From Acidobacteriota bacterium (GTDB taxonomy: Bacteria; Acidobacteriota; Vicinamibacteria; Vicinamibacterales; UBA2999): a stretch of 64,000 nucleotides of DNA. The stretch's first letter is position 1, and every line of letters begins with the position of its first letter. The notes under the pieces are model-generated. The model did no database searches and was not told the origin of the DNA. It was given only the letters and a program-made list of their open reading frames with translations. A program made the translations under genes and the position numbers. This document shows positions 1-8,803 of this stretch, one piece after another. The stretch spans positions 62,001 to 126,000 of the forward strand of contig CANKJK010000008.1 of assembly GCA_947482665.1 (NCBI GenBank), written 5' to 3'.

Positions 1-361
1 TGCGGAAGGCCAGCGCCTGCATGGCCAGCCCATTCAGCACGAAGGCGGCGAGCCACACACACCAGTAGGCGTAGACGGGGTCGTGCGTGAGGGCGTAGAC
101 CGGGGTGGCGAAGAGGCCGAGGCCAATGTGGTGCTCCGCCCAGCCGAGTGCGCCGGCCTGCGGGAAGAACATGTTGGCGTCGAAGAGCGGCACATGGGTG
201 AGGAGCGCATGGGCGTCCCACGCGAGGGTCCAGATGAGGAGCCTCGCGTCGCCGGGGTAGCTGGCGTCCGACAGGTTGTTGAGGTCGATGAGCGGCGCCG
301 TCATCACGCGCGTGACCAGCGCGAACCCGATGGCGCTCAGCACCCACGCGCGTCGAGACAT
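1..361 (-). CDS. Polytopic membrane protein, N-terminal fragment cut by window edge
   Basis: The gene starts at ATG 361 on the minus strand and runs off the left edge, so about 120 residues are visible. An in-frame TGA lies 18 bases upstream of the ATG, which fixes it as the only plausible start in this frame. The visible part begins MSRRAWVLSAIGFALVTR and has a signal-anchor-like first segment, a loop rich in D, N and P, and at least two further hydrophobic segments. The layout (first helix, long extracytoplasmic loop with acidic residues, then helices) resembles large integral membrane glycosyltransferases or YfhO-like proteins. That resemblance is only an inference from the architecture, because the rest of the protein is missing. 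Function unassigned. Confidence 0.6.
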   Translation of the reverse strand, partial: MSRRAWVLSAIGFALVTRVMTAPLIDLNNLSDASYPGDARLLIWTLAWDAHALLTHVPLFDANMFFPQAGALGWAEHHIGLGLFATPVYALTHDPVYAYWCVWLAAFVLNGLAMQALAFR

Positions 362-464
362 GCCGCCTACGGTACCTCACGCCAGCCGCGGCCAGCCATG
401 CCGACGCGCCAGGCCGCCCGGCCTGCGCGGTGCGCTCTCGCGATGTGCCGGAGCCGTACAGACG

Positions 465-498
465 AAGGGCGGGAAGGCCTCTCGGCCCGCCCGCCCTT
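465..498 (-). terminator. Hairpin downstream of the first TonB receptor
   Basis: A 9 bp stem (AAGGGCGGG at 465-473 pairing with 490-498) lies about 50 bases after the stop of the receptor ending at 546. The stem and loop closely resemble the terminators behind the other three receptors (GGGCGGG arm, loop with CCGAGAGG), but the run of T residues present at the others is missing. It may therefore be a weakened or processed terminator. Confidence 0.45.
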
Positions 499-545
499 GG
501 ATTTCGAACACCGGCGGCCCGAAGGCTGCCGGTGAGTGATAGCGA

Positions 546-3500
546 CTAGAAGTCGATCTGCGTGCCGAACTTGAAGAGCCGGCCGCCGAGGAGCGCGCCC
601 GGCGTCTGCCAGCCCTGCGGTGTGCCCGGCGCGGTATACGTCGTGTTGTTGCCCTGCGACGGACGCGCGTTGAACACGTTGTAGAGCTCCGCGATGCCCT
701 GCACCTTGGTCTTGCCGAACTTGAAGGTCCGGGCGAGGCGCGTGTCCACCTGGTTGAGGCGGTCGTCGTAGGCGGAAGATGCCAGTGCCGTCGAGCCCGC
801 GTTGGGCGAGGGCAGCAGCTGGTAGTTGACCGGGCCATTCAGGGCGCGGCCCAGATTGTTCGTCAGCAGGACGCTGTTCGCGAGCGCCGTCACTGGGACG
901 CCCGGCAGGTTCTTGTAGGAGCCTGAGAGCGAGAACCCGTAGCCAACTGGATAGACGAACTGGACCTTGGCCTGTGAGCCCACGCCGTTCCACCATGCGG
1001 GAGTCGTGTTGCAGAAGCCGGCCGACCGCGGGGTCAGGTCCACGCTGGCACCAGCGGTGGAGGGCTTCGACGAACCAATCTGCGCCACGTTCGGCAGATC
1101 GTTCTGCCAGCACTGGTCGACGATCGACCGGCCGACCGTGATGCCGCCGGCGATCAGGCCGCCCTTGCCCATCCGGTAGTCGACGCCGATGTCGAATCCG
1201 TTGAAGCGCTCGATCGGCTCGCCCTTGGCGCCGGTGATGTCCTTGATGCGCATGCGGACGTCCGAGACGGGACGGCCGAAGGCGGACGCCTTGACGTCGT
1301 AGAGGCCGCAGATCTGCTTGCCGCTCACGCTACCGAGCCGGGCGTCGGTCGGTGCCTGGATGCAGTAGCTGTCGAAGTCCGAACGGCTGACGGCCGTGTT
1401 GACCATCGCCTGCTTGTTCTTCCAGTCGTTGCGGTTGTAGGCAACCGTCAGACCGAGTTTGGGCGCCAGCTGGTGCTGCAGTGCGATGGACGTCTGGTAG
1501 CTGTACTCACGCACGCCCCAGCCCGTGGCCGCCGCCTTGTCCCAGCTGCTGGTCGGACGCAGCTGGCCGAAGTTCGGGTCGAGCAGGCCGCCGCACTCGC
1601 CGTTGGTACCAAACGCGCCGAAGAGATTCTTCAGGTCGCAGTCGGGCACGTTGTTGCCGTTGAAGTCGAACCACGGACGCAGCGCGCTCTGCACGGTGAC
1701 GTTCGAGGGCGAGAGCGACTTCGCTTCGCCGCCGCCCATGCCGGCGAGGTATTTGCCGAAGCCGCCCTTGATGGCCGTCTTGCCATTGCCGAACACGTCA
1801 TAGGCCACGCCGACGCGGCCCGTGATGTCCTTGTAGTTCGGCAGGTCCTTCGCCTCAGGGAAGGTCTGTTCCGGCTTGAAGAGCCCGGCACGCACCGTGA
1901 TTGCCGGCGCGAACGCGTTGAAGAAGTCGAGACGGCCGCCGAGGTTGATGGTCAGCCGCTTGATCGTCCACTGGTCCTGCGCGAAGAGGCCCTGCGACCG
2001 CACGCGGACTTCGTTGTCAAACGGTCCGGCGTACTGCTGGAGCAGGATGAGGCCTGGCGTCGGGGTCACGTTCAGCAGACGGTTCGTGCCGCTCGGATAG
2101 GCATCGCCGTGCGTGTCGTACCAGCCCTGCAGCGTCTGCAGGCCGAACTTAATCTGGTGCGAGCCGGTGATGTAGGAGACCGACGCCTTCTGCGTGAAGT
2201 TGTCGCCCTTGTGCGGCTGGTCGTCGTAGCCCGACGTGCTGCCGCCAGGGAGCGCGCCAAAGCCGAAGCCCGTGGCGCCGTCGAAGGTGAAGCCGCCCGG
2301 GGCCGGCGCGGCCTCGTTCGTCCAGGTCACGGACTGATGCAGGAAGGACGCGGTCGCCTGGAAGAGGAGCTTGTTGCTCTTGGCGTAGTTCCAGCTCGTC
2401 TGCGAGAGATACATCCCGGGCGTGTTCTTGTAGTTCCACCCGTAGCCGAAGCTGATGGCGGCTTCAGGCGCCAGCGGGGAACCCAGGCTGATGGTCAGCC
2501 AGCAGTTGCAGCCGACTTCGTAGTCGATGTTCGACGTGATCTTCTGCTTCGGCGTGGCCTGCCACGTGAAGCGTCCATTGACGTTCTTGTACCACGTGTC
2601 GCCATAGGCCGGCTTGGACTTGTCGGGAACGAACTTGTACGGGTCCGTCGACTTGTTGAAGAACGCCCACGGGCCTGTGCCGTACTGCTTGCCGCCCCAG
2701 TACCGATCGGCATTGAAGAACCAGAGGCGGTCCTTGACGATCGGTCCGCCGATGCCCAACCCGTAGTCGAACACCTGCTTCACGGTGCTGGCATGTTCCG
2801 GCGCGCCGCGCTTGATGGCCGAGTCCGGCACCTGGCCTGACGCCAGGCTTTCGGTCGTGTAGTTCGCCAGGGCGTGGAGGGAGAAGGTGTTGCCGCCGTC
2901 GCGCGGAATCATGTTCACGTTCGCGCCGCCGGTCTCGCTCTCGGCGTTGGCGCCGCCGGTGTCGATGACCGTTTCCTGCACGCCCATCTGGTTGAACTTC
3001 CAGATGCGCTGCTGGCCGCCGCCCGAGGAATAGAACACGTTGGTGTTCATGCCGTCGTAGTTGATCTTGCCGTCGTCGCCGCGGCCGCCGTGGATCGCGA
3101 TGCCGGTGTTGGCGTCGCCCTGCGCGCCGCCGACGTCATTGCGGCCCTGCGTGGTCGAGGTGGCGCCCAGCGTGAGCGAGGCAAACTGCTCGAGTCCGCG
3201 CTGGCCAGCCGGAAGTGCTTCCAGCGTGTCGGTCTTCAGCACCTGCTGCGTGCGGGTGTTCTGAATGTCGACGACCGGGCTGGAGCCGCTGACCGTCACC
3301 GTCTCTTCAAGGCCGCCGACCTTCAGGTCGGCGTTGGCCGTGGCCGTGAAGCCGGCCGAGAGCACGAGCCCCTCGCGCTTCGACACGCCGAAGCCCGTCA
3401 GCGAGAAGGTCACCGTGTAGGTGCCCGGCCGGAGGTCGGTGATGTTGAAGCGGCCAGAGCCGTCAGTGACGCTCGTGCGGACCTTCTCAATCAGCGCAGG

Positions 3501-3653
3501 GCTGGAGGCTTCAACGGTCACACCCGGCAACACCGCGCCGGTCGTGTCCTTCACGATGCCAGTGATGCCGGCGGCGGTCTGCGCACCGGCGGTGAACGGG
3601 GCGGCGAACAGGAGCACCCCCAGTAACAGGCTTACAAGTCGAGACTTAGCCAC
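546..3653 (-). CDS. TonB-dependent receptor, Oar-like, with carboxypeptidase-regulatory-like N-domain (copy 1)
   Basis: A 1035-residue outer-membrane receptor of the acidobacterial Oar-like type, expected to import or bind a bulky substrate using TonB energy. The start is GTG 3653, preceded by GGGAGG six bases upstream. A signal peptide (residues 1-24, ending AGAQ) is followed by a carboxypeptidase-regulatory-like beta domain (TGIVKDTTGAVLPGVTVEA, about 30-115), a plug region (about 125-260) and a large beta-barrel ending in FGTQIDF with terminal Phe, as expected for BAM recognition. Cysteines occur in apparent pairs (for example SYC and QICG around 1310-1370) and there is a CNC motif near 2500-2513. 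It is the most divergent of the four copies and lies about 10 kb from the other three. The substrate cannot be told from sequence. Confidence 0.93.
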   Translation of the reverse strand: MAKSRLVSLLLGVLLFAAPFTAGAQTAAGITGIVKDTTGAVLPGVTVEASSPALIEKVRTSVTDGSGRFNITDLRPGTYTVTFSLTGFGVSKREGLVLSAGFTATANADLKVGGLEETVTVSGSSPVVDIQNTRTQQVLKTDTLEALPAGQRGLEQFASLTLGATSTTQGRNDVGGAQGDANTGIAIHGGRGDDGKINYDGMNTNVFYSSGGGQQRIWKFNQMGVQETVIDTGGANAESETGGANVNMIPRDGGNTFSLHALANYTTESLASGQVPDSAIKRGAPEHASTVKQVFDYGLGIGGPIVKDRLWFFNADRYWGGKQYGTGPWAFFNKSTDPYKFVPDKSKPAYGDTWYKNVNGRFTWQATPKQKITSNIDYEVGCNCWLTISLGSPLAPEAAISFGYGWNYKNTPGMYLSQTSWNYAKSNKLLFQATASFLHQSVTWTNEAAPAPGGFTFDGATGFGFGALPGGSTSGYDDQPHKGDNFTQKASVSYITGSHQIKFGLQTLQGWYDTHGDAYPSGTNRLLNVTPTPGLILLQQYAGPFDNEVRVRSQGLFAQDQWTIKRLTINLGGRLDFFNAFAPAITVRAGLFKPEQTFPEAKDLPNYKDITGRVGVAYDVFGNGKTAIKGGFGKYLAGMGGGEAKSLSPSNVTVQSALRPWFDFNGNNVPDCDLKNLFGAFGTNGECGGLLDPNFGQLRPTSSWDKAAATGWGVREYSYQTSIALQHQLAPKLGLTVAYNRNDWKNKQAMVNTAVSRSDFDSYCIQAPTDARLGSVSGKQICGLYDVKASAFGRPVSDVRMRIKDITGAKGEPIERFNGFDIGVDYRMGKGGLIAGGITVGRSIVDQCWQNDLPNVAQIGSSKPSTAGASVDLTPRSAGFCNTTPAWWNGVGSQAKVQFVYPVGYGFSLSGSYKNLPGVPVTALANSVLLTNNLGRALNGPVNYQLLPSPNAGSTALASSAYDDRLNQVDTRLARTFKFGKTKVQGIAELYNVFNARPSQGNNTTYTAPGTPQGWQTPGALLGGRLFKFGTQIDF

Positions 3654-3720
3654 GCTTTCCCTCCCGAGAACGGGTTGACGACGAGGTCGAACAGCGCCCT
3701 TGACGAAGCGGCGGCAGAGT

Positions 3721-3750
3721 AGATTAACGCTGTTCAGGTGAGGACGGCAA
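3721..3750 (-). promoter_or_regulatory. Candidate sigma-70-type promoter for TonB receptor copy 1
   Basis: Read on the minus strand, TTGCCG (3745-3750) and TAATCT (3721-3726) are separated by 18 bases. They lie about 65 bases upstream of the GTG start at 3653. The boxes match the consensus in part only, so this is a reasonable prediction rather than a firm call. Confidence 0.4.
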
Positions 3751-3829
3751 AGGAAAAAACCGGGGTGCGGACGATCCGGTGGGACAGGCCGGAGGAGTGG
3801 CCGTAGCCGCCCCTACGGGTCGAACGGGG

Positions 3830-3982
3830 CTAGAAGTCGATCTGCGCGCCAAATTTGAAGAGCAGGCGGCCCAGAATCGCCGACGGTCGCAGCCACGGCG
3901 AGGCCGTCGCGGCTCCCCGTGCGGACTTCGGCGCCTGCGCGAGCAGGGCCGCAGCCGATGCACGGACGGCGAACGACACCAT
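3830..3982 (-). pseudogene. Remnant of a fifth TonB receptor: C-terminal end only
   Basis: Reading the minus strand from ATG 3982 to TAG 3830 gives 50 codons. The last 23 codons encode SPWLRPSAILGRLLFKFG then AQIDF, almost the same as the C-terminal strand of the intact receptors (copy 1 ends GRLFKFGTQIDF; copy 4 contains TWLRPASLLGGRLWKFGAQV). The other roughly 27 codons (MVSFAVRASAAALLAQAP...) look like an unrelated or scrambled leader. A barrel of about 1000 residues is missing. The simplest reading is that a receptor gene was lost by a large internal deletion, leaving its last beta strand. A small expressed peptide is possible but there is no evidence for it. Confidence 0.7.
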
Positions 3983-3996
3983 CGTCCGCTGCATGG

Positions 3997-4920
3997 CTAC
4001 CCGAGCTTGATGACGACGAGGCTCACGTCGTCGGAGGGCGGGGCAAAGGCGAGCACGTCCTCGCGGATGGATTCGTAGATGGCTCGCGCGGACTGGTCGC
4101 GGGCGCGCCGCAGGGTGTCTTCAAGATGGCCGGGGAAGTACGCCTCCTCACCACGGCGATGCTCGGACAGGCCGTCGGTGTGGATGACGAGGATGTCGCC
4201 CGCACCCATGAGGCGCCATTCGTTGAGCTGGTAGCGCTCCTTGAAGCCCAGCGGCGCCTCCTTGGTGAGGCCACGGTCGATCGCGTCGAGCGAGGGCATC
4301 ATGCCGAGCGGAGGAAACGAGACGGACCGCTCCTCGTCCACGTCCACCAGACGATCCAGGGCCCGCGAGAAGACGACCGGGGTTGGCTGCGCGGCGGAGA
4401 GGAAGCGGAAGGTGGCATCCTCCGAGATCTCGCCGTAGATGAGCGAGACGTACTTGTAGGCGCCGGACGACTGGAAGAAGCGCGTGTTCAGGTTCTCAAA
4501 GAGGCGCTTCGTGATGTGGCCGAACATGTCGAGCTCGTAGAGCGCGCCGACGAGAAAAGCCTGGTGCAGCATCGCGGCGAGCACGGCGTCGGTGGCGCGG
4601 TGTCCGGCCACGTCGATGAGGGCCACGCCTGCCATGTGGGCGCAGCGGCCGAGATTTTCCACTACCTCGGGCCTGCCGAGTTCCGCGGCACGGCGCGCCC
4701 GGGCCTGCAGATCGAAGCGGCGCTTGAAGTCCACGTAGATCAGGTGGTCGCCGCCCACCTTTCCGTTGAGCGCCATGCAGCCGCCGAAGATCTCGATGCC
4801 GCGCAGACGCGGCACATCGCCGGACTGCGGCACGAGGTACTTCGTGATGTCCTGGAAGTTCTTCAGCTCGCTGCGCAGGTGTGCGAGCGTCGCGGCGTCG
4901 TCGGGCGGCGGGGTTGTCAT
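3997..4920 (-). CDS. PP2C-family (SpoIIE/RsbU-type) serine/threonine phosphatase
   Basis: A 307-residue cytoplasmic protein phosphatase of the SpoIIE/RsbU group, which typically dephosphorylates anti-sigma-factor antagonists. Motifs in order are GGDHLIYVDF (about residue 65), the metal-binding GVALIDVAGHR, HTDGLSEHR in the C-terminal third, and SDDVSLVVIK close to the end. These carry the Asp residues expected to bind the two metals. There is no obvious N-terminal sensor or membrane segment, so the input signal probably comes from a partner. The start is ATG 4920 (MTTPPPDD); upstream in-frame sequence looks non-coding. It stands alone between the receptor remnant and a divergent gene, and no sigma or anti-sigma partner is seen in the window. 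Confidence 0.85.
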   Translation of the reverse strand: MTTPPPDDAATLAHLRSELKNFQDITKYLVPQSGDVPRLRGIEIFGGCMALNGKVGGDHLIYVDFKRRFDLQARARRAAELGRPEVVENLGRCAHMAGVALIDVAGHRATDAVLAAMLHQAFLVGALYELDMFGHITKRLFENLNTRFFQSSGAYKYVSLIYGEISEDATFRFLSAAQPTPVVFSRALDRLVDVDEERSVSFPPLGMMPSLDAIDRGLTKEAPLGFKERYQLNEWRLMGAGDILVIHTDGLSEHRRGEEAYFPGHLEDTLRRARDQSARAIYESIREDVLAFAPPSDDVSLVVIKLG

Positions 4921-4935
4921 GCGTGCGGTGTCCTG

Positions 4936-4980
4936 ATTATCGCCGAGCGGCGGACCAGGGCCTGACCCCGGGGCTAGAAT
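4936..4980. promoter_or_regulatory. Divergent promoter region with two -10-like boxes
   Basis: The 75-base gap between the phosphatase and the DUF1592 gene holds GATAAT on the minus strand (4936-4941) and TAGAAT on the plus strand (4975-4980). Each lies 15 bases before its ATG, so both mRNAs would have very short leaders. No convincing -35 box is visible for either direction. Confidence 0.35.
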
Positions 4981-4995
4981 GACCGCAGTCGCCCT

Positions 4996-7446
4996 ATGTA
5001 CCGGATGCGCCTTCGAGGATTCGGGTTCGCCGTGACGGCCGCGGTTGCCGCGGCACTGTCGGTGGCGAGCGGGCGCCTGCTGGCGCAGCGGGCGGCGCCT
5101 GCACCGCCCGCACCTGACCGCGCCCTGCTCGACCGCTACTGTGTTTCCTGCCACGGCGCCGCACGCCAACTTGGCGGAGTCGACCTCCGCACGCTGGCGG
5201 CTCCGGCGCCCGGGTCTGACACCGCCCTCTGGGAGCGCGTCGTCCGCCAGGTCCTGACCGGCGCCATGCCGCCGCCGGGTGCGCTTCGTCCGGACGCGCA
5301 GTCGGCGGCCCGATTCGTGGAGGGCGTCGAGCGCGCGGTCGATGCCGCCGCGGAGGCCTCCCCGCGGCCCGGCCGCCTGGTGGCGCATCGCCTCAACCGA
5401 ACCGAGTACGCAAATGCGATTCGCGACGTGCTGGCGCTCGACATTGACGCCGCGGCGCTGCTCCCCGCCGACGAAACGCTCGAGGGCTTCGACAACATCG
5501 CCGGCGTGCTGTCCATCTCGCCATCTCTGGTGGATCGGTATCTGTCCGCGGCCAGGCAGGTGAGCCGCATGGCCATTGGCGACCCGTCAATCGGCCCGGC
5601 CTTCGCGGCCCGCACCTATCGCGCGGAGCAGACGGCGTTTCAGGACACCCGCACCAAGGAAGACCTGCCGTTCGGTTCCCGCGGAGGCCTCGCGGCGCGG
5701 CACCAGTTTCCGCTCGACGCCGAGTATGTGGTCCGCGTCGCGCTCCTGCGCAACATCCTGGGCTATGTGCGCGGGCTGACCGAGCCGCACGTGCTGGAGA
5801 TCCGGCTGGACGGCACGCGCCTGGCGCGCGTCACCGTCGGCGGCACGCAGTCGCTCACGCCCGCACCGCTCAGCTTCACCGGCGTCATCCTCGGCGACCC
5901 GAAGTGGGAGGCCTACGCCGTGACGGCGGATGAGGGGCTCGAGGTACGCTTCACGGCCACGGCCGGGCCGCACCTGGTGGGCGTCTACTTCGTGGACGAG
6001 CCCTACGCCCGGGAGGGTGTGCAGCAGCCGCCACTCACCGGGCTCGGGCTGGCCTACAGCGAGTTCGCGAGCGCACCCTGGGGGCCGTGGGGTCCGGGCG
6101 TCGACAGCGTCACGGTTGACGGACCGTTCACGCCGACCGGATCCGGGACGACGCCCAGCCGTGCGCGCATCTTCAGTTGCCGGCCGTCGAGCAGCTACGA
6201 GGAGGAGGGCTGTGCGAAGACCCTCCTGCTCACGCTCGCGCGCCGCGCCTATCGCCGCCCCGCCACCTCCGCGGACCTCGACCGGCTGTGGCCGTTCTAT
6301 CAGCAGGGCCGCGCCGCCTCGGGCACCTTTGACGGCGGCATACAGGCCGCGCTCGAGCGCCTCCTGATGGATCCGGCGTTCCTGTTCCGCATCGAGCGCG
6401 GGCCGGCTACCGGGGCCGGCGCCGTACAGCCGGTCAGCGATGTGGATCTGGCCTCGCGTCTCTCCTTCTTCCTCTGGAGCAGCGTGCCCGACGAGGCGCT
6501 GCTGACAGCAGCGGAGTCGAAGGCATTGCATGAGCCGGCGGTGCTGGCCCGTGAGACGAAGCGCCTTCTGGCTGATGGCCGCGCGCAGGCGCTGGCTGCG
6601 AACTTCGCGACCCAGTGGCTCGGCCTGCGGGAGCTCAGGCCTGTGACGCTCGACGAGGAGATCTATCCCGAATACGACGGCAGCCTTCGCGAGGCGTTCC
6701 AGCAGGAGACGGAGCTCTTCATCGCCGACCAGCTTCACCACGACCGTCCGGTGCTGGAGCTGCTGACCGCGAAGCACACCTTCGTCAACGAGCGGCTCGC
6801 GAAGCACTACGGCATCCCCGGCGTCTACGGTGGACACTTCCGCCGCGTGCCGGTGCCCGACGACCGCGCGGGCCTGCTCGGCCACGGCAGCATCCTCACC
6901 GTGACGTCCTATCCGACGCGCACCTCACCCGTGTTGCGTGGGCGCTGGCTCCTGGAGAACGTGCTCGGCACGCCTCCTCCGCCACCCCCGCCGACGATTC
7001 CACCGCTGCCGCCCTCGGTCGTGAATGACAAACCGCTCAGCATGCGGCAGCGCACCGAGCGGCATCGCGTGAACCCGGCCTGCGCCGGCTGCCACGCACG
7101 GATGGACCCGCTCGGCTTCGCGCTCGAGAACTTCGACGCGATCGGCCGCTGGCGCTCGACAGGCGAGGACGGCGGTCCCGTTGATGCGGCCGGCGCCCTG
7201 CCTGACGGCACGACGTTCAGCGGCGTGGCGGGTATCCGCGATCTCGTGGCGCGTCAGCCGGAGGCGTTCGTCCGCACACTCACGGCGAAGCTGCTGACCT
7301 ATGCGCTTGGCCGGGCGCTCGAGCCGGGCGACCTGCCGGCCGTCCGACGCATCGTGCGAGACGCGGCGAAGGACGGCTACCGGTGGTCGGCGCTCATCGA
7401 CGGGGTGGTACGCAGCGTGCCCTTTCAGTTGAGGCAGGCGTCATGA
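4996..7446 (+). CDS. DUF1592 (PSD-domain) secreted cytochrome-like protein
   Basis: An 816-residue exported protein of the family first noted in planctomycetes, with the PSD domains DUF1587, DUF1595, DUF1592, DUF1588 and DUF1585. A signal peptide (residues 1-31) leads to an N-terminal haem-binding site CVSCH (49-53). Then come HRLNRTEYANAIRDVL (DUF1587), LARRAYRRP (DUF1595), DLASRLSFFLWSSVPDEAL (DUF1592), GHGSILTVTSYPTRTSPVLR followed by a proline run (DUF1588), a second haem-type motif CAGCH (696-700), and the C-terminal DUF1585 region. Two CxxCH sites imply covalent haem and a role in periplasmic electron transfer, but the family has no settled function. Its stop overlaps the start of the DUF1552 gene by four bases (ATGA). 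ATG 5005 is an alternative start. Confidence 0.88.
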   Translation: MYRMRLRGFGFAVTAAVAAALSVASGRLLAQRAAPAPPAPDRALLDRYCVSCHGAARQLGGVDLRTLAAPAPGSDTALWERVVRQVLTGAMPPPGALRPDAQSAARFVEGVERAVDAAAEASPRPGRLVAHRLNRTEYANAIRDVLALDIDAAALLPADETLEGFDNIAGVLSISPSLVDRYLSAARQVSRMAIGDPSIGPAFAARTYRAEQTAFQDTRTKEDLPFGSRGGLAARHQFPLDAEYVVRVALLRNILGYVRGLTEPHVLEIRLDGTRLARVTVGGTQSLTPAPLSFTGVILGDPKWEAYAVTADEGLEVRFTATAGPHLVGVYFVDEPYAREGVQQPPLTGLGLAYSEFASAPWGPWGPGVDSVTVDGPFTPTGSGTTPSRARIFSCRPSSSYEEEGCAKTLLLTLARRAYRRPATSADLDRLWPFYQQGRAASGTFDGGIQAALERLLMDPAFLFRIERGPATGAGAVQPVSDVDLASRLSFFLWSSVPDEALLTAAESKALHEPAVLARETKRLLADGRAQALAANFATQWLGLRELRPVTLDEEIYPEYDGSLREAFQQETELFIADQLHHDRPVLELLTAKHTFVNERLAKHYGIPGVYGGHFRRVPVPDDRAGLLGHGSILTVTSYPTRTSPVLRGRWLLENVLGTPPPPPPPTIPPLPPSVVNDKPLSMRQRTERHRVNPACAGCHARMDPLGFALENFDAIGRWRSTGEDGGPVDAAGALPDGTTFSGVAGIRDLVARQPEAFVRTLTAKLLTYALGRALEPGDLPAVRRIVRDAAKDGYRWSALIDGVVRSVPFQLRQAS

Positions 7447-8765
7447 TGCTCCGCCGCCTCGCGCTCTCCCGGCGGGCGCTCCTGCGCGGCGTGGGCGCCA
7501 CGCTCGGCCTGCCGCTGCTGGACGCGATGGTGCCCGCGTTGTCGCCCCGAGCCACGGCCGCGACGCCGGTCGGGCGGCTGGGCGTCGTCTATGTGCCGAA
7601 TGGCGTCGTGATGGCCGAGTGGACACCGGCCGCCGAGGGCGCGGCCTTCGAGTTGACGCCGTCGCTCCGGCCGCTCGCGCCGTACCGCAGCGCGCTGACG
7701 GTCGTCACCGGCCTGCGCAACGGGCCGCCCAACTACGCCGTGCACGGCGCGGCCAGCACCCGATTCCTCACCACCGAGCCGCCGATGGCATCGACCGGCT
7801 CCATCGTCGAGGCGGGCGTGTCGCTGGACCAGGTCGTGGCACGGCGCGTCGAGAAGGACACGCAGCTGGCGTCGCTGGAGCTGTCGCTCGACGCGCCCTT
7901 TGCCGGTGTCTGCGACATCGGTTCGAGCTGCGTCTATACGGACACGATTTCGTGGCGCAACCAGACGACGCCGCTCCCGATGGAGCACAACCCGCGGGCC
8001 GTCTTTGAGCGTCTGTTCGGCGAAGCCGACACGACAGGCCGCGAGGCCCGCATGGCCCGCATCGCCGCCAGACGCAGCATCCTGGATTCAGTGGCGGCCA
8101 GCATCGCGGATCTCTCGGCCGGCCTCGGTGCGGGCGATCGGGCGAAGCTCTCGCAGTATCTGGACGGCGTCCGCGACGTCGAACGCCAGATCCAGAAGGT
8201 CGAGGAGCAGGGCGCCAAAGAGCTGCCGCCGCTCGACCGCCCCACGGGCGTACCCGCCACCTATCAGGCGCACGCGCGATTGATGTTCGACCTCCAGGTG
8301 CTGGCATTCCAATCGGACCTGACGCGCGTCATCACGTGCATGCTCGGTCGTGAACTGAGCGGCCGGAGCTATCCGGAGGTGGACGTCCACGACGCCCACC
8401 ACCCGACCTCGCATCACCAGGGTGATCCCGAGAAGCTCCGGAAGCTCGCGCGGATCAATCAGCATCACGTCGCGCAGTTCGCCTACTTCCTGTCGCGGCT
8501 CTCGGCTGTGCCAGACGGAGATGGCACGCTCCTCGATCACTGCACGCTCCTCTATGGCGGCGGCATGAGCGACGGCAACTCGCACTCACCGGACAATCTG
8601 CCGGTCCTCCTCGCAGGGGGTGGCGCGGGGCAATGGAAGGGCGGCCGGCATCTGCGCGTGCCAGAGGGCACCCTCATCGGCAACCTCCACGCGACGCTTC
8701 TGCCGCGGCTCGGTGTGCCGGCGGAGAAGTTCGGCAACAGCACCGGCGTGCTGGCGGGCCTGTGA
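7443..8765 (+). CDS. DUF1552 protein, Tat-exported
   Basis: A 440-residue member of the DUF1552 family, which nearly always neighbours DUF1592 proteins. The start ATG 7443 overlaps the previous stop (ATGA), implying coupled translation. The N-terminus MMLRRLALSRRALLRGVGA, then LGLPLLDAM, carries a twin-arginine motif, so the folded protein is probably exported by Tat, perhaps with a cofactor. The mature part shows GRLGVVYVPNGV near its start, DVHDAHHPTSHHQ with several histidines that could bind metal, and a final GGGAGQWKGGRHLRVPEG-type segment. The fold is probably related to the DUF1501 or alkaline-phosphatase-like superfamily (inference). Molecular function is unknown. Confidence 0.88.
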   Translation: MMLRRLALSRRALLRGVGATLGLPLLDAMVPALSPRATAATPVGRLGVVYVPNGVVMAEWTPAAEGAAFELTPSLRPLAPYRSALTVVTGLRNGPPNYAVHGAASTRFLTTEPPMASTGSIVEAGVSLDQVVARRVEKDTQLASLELSLDAPFAGVCDIGSSCVYTDTISWRNQTTPLPMEHNPRAVFERLFGEADTTGREARMARIAARRSILDSVAASIADLSAGLGAGDRAKLSQYLDGVRDVERQIQKVEEQGAKELPPLDRPTGVPATYQAHARLMFDLQVLAFQSDLTRVITCMLGRELSGRSYPEVDVHDAHHPTSHHQGDPEKLRKLARINQHHVAQFAYFLSRLSAVPDGDGTLLDHCTLLYGGGMSDGNSHSPDNLPVLLAGGGAGQWKGGRHLRVPEGTLIGNLHATLLPRLGVPAEKFGNSTGVLAGL

Positions 8766-8803
8766 CGCCACGGGTGAGTCGCGACGGGACACCGCTGGTG
8801 GCC

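Noticed and set aside
3654-3829. A small gene between receptor copy 1 and the remnant
   Set aside because: No frame with a start, ribosome site and sensible composition; only the candidate promoter is supportable.
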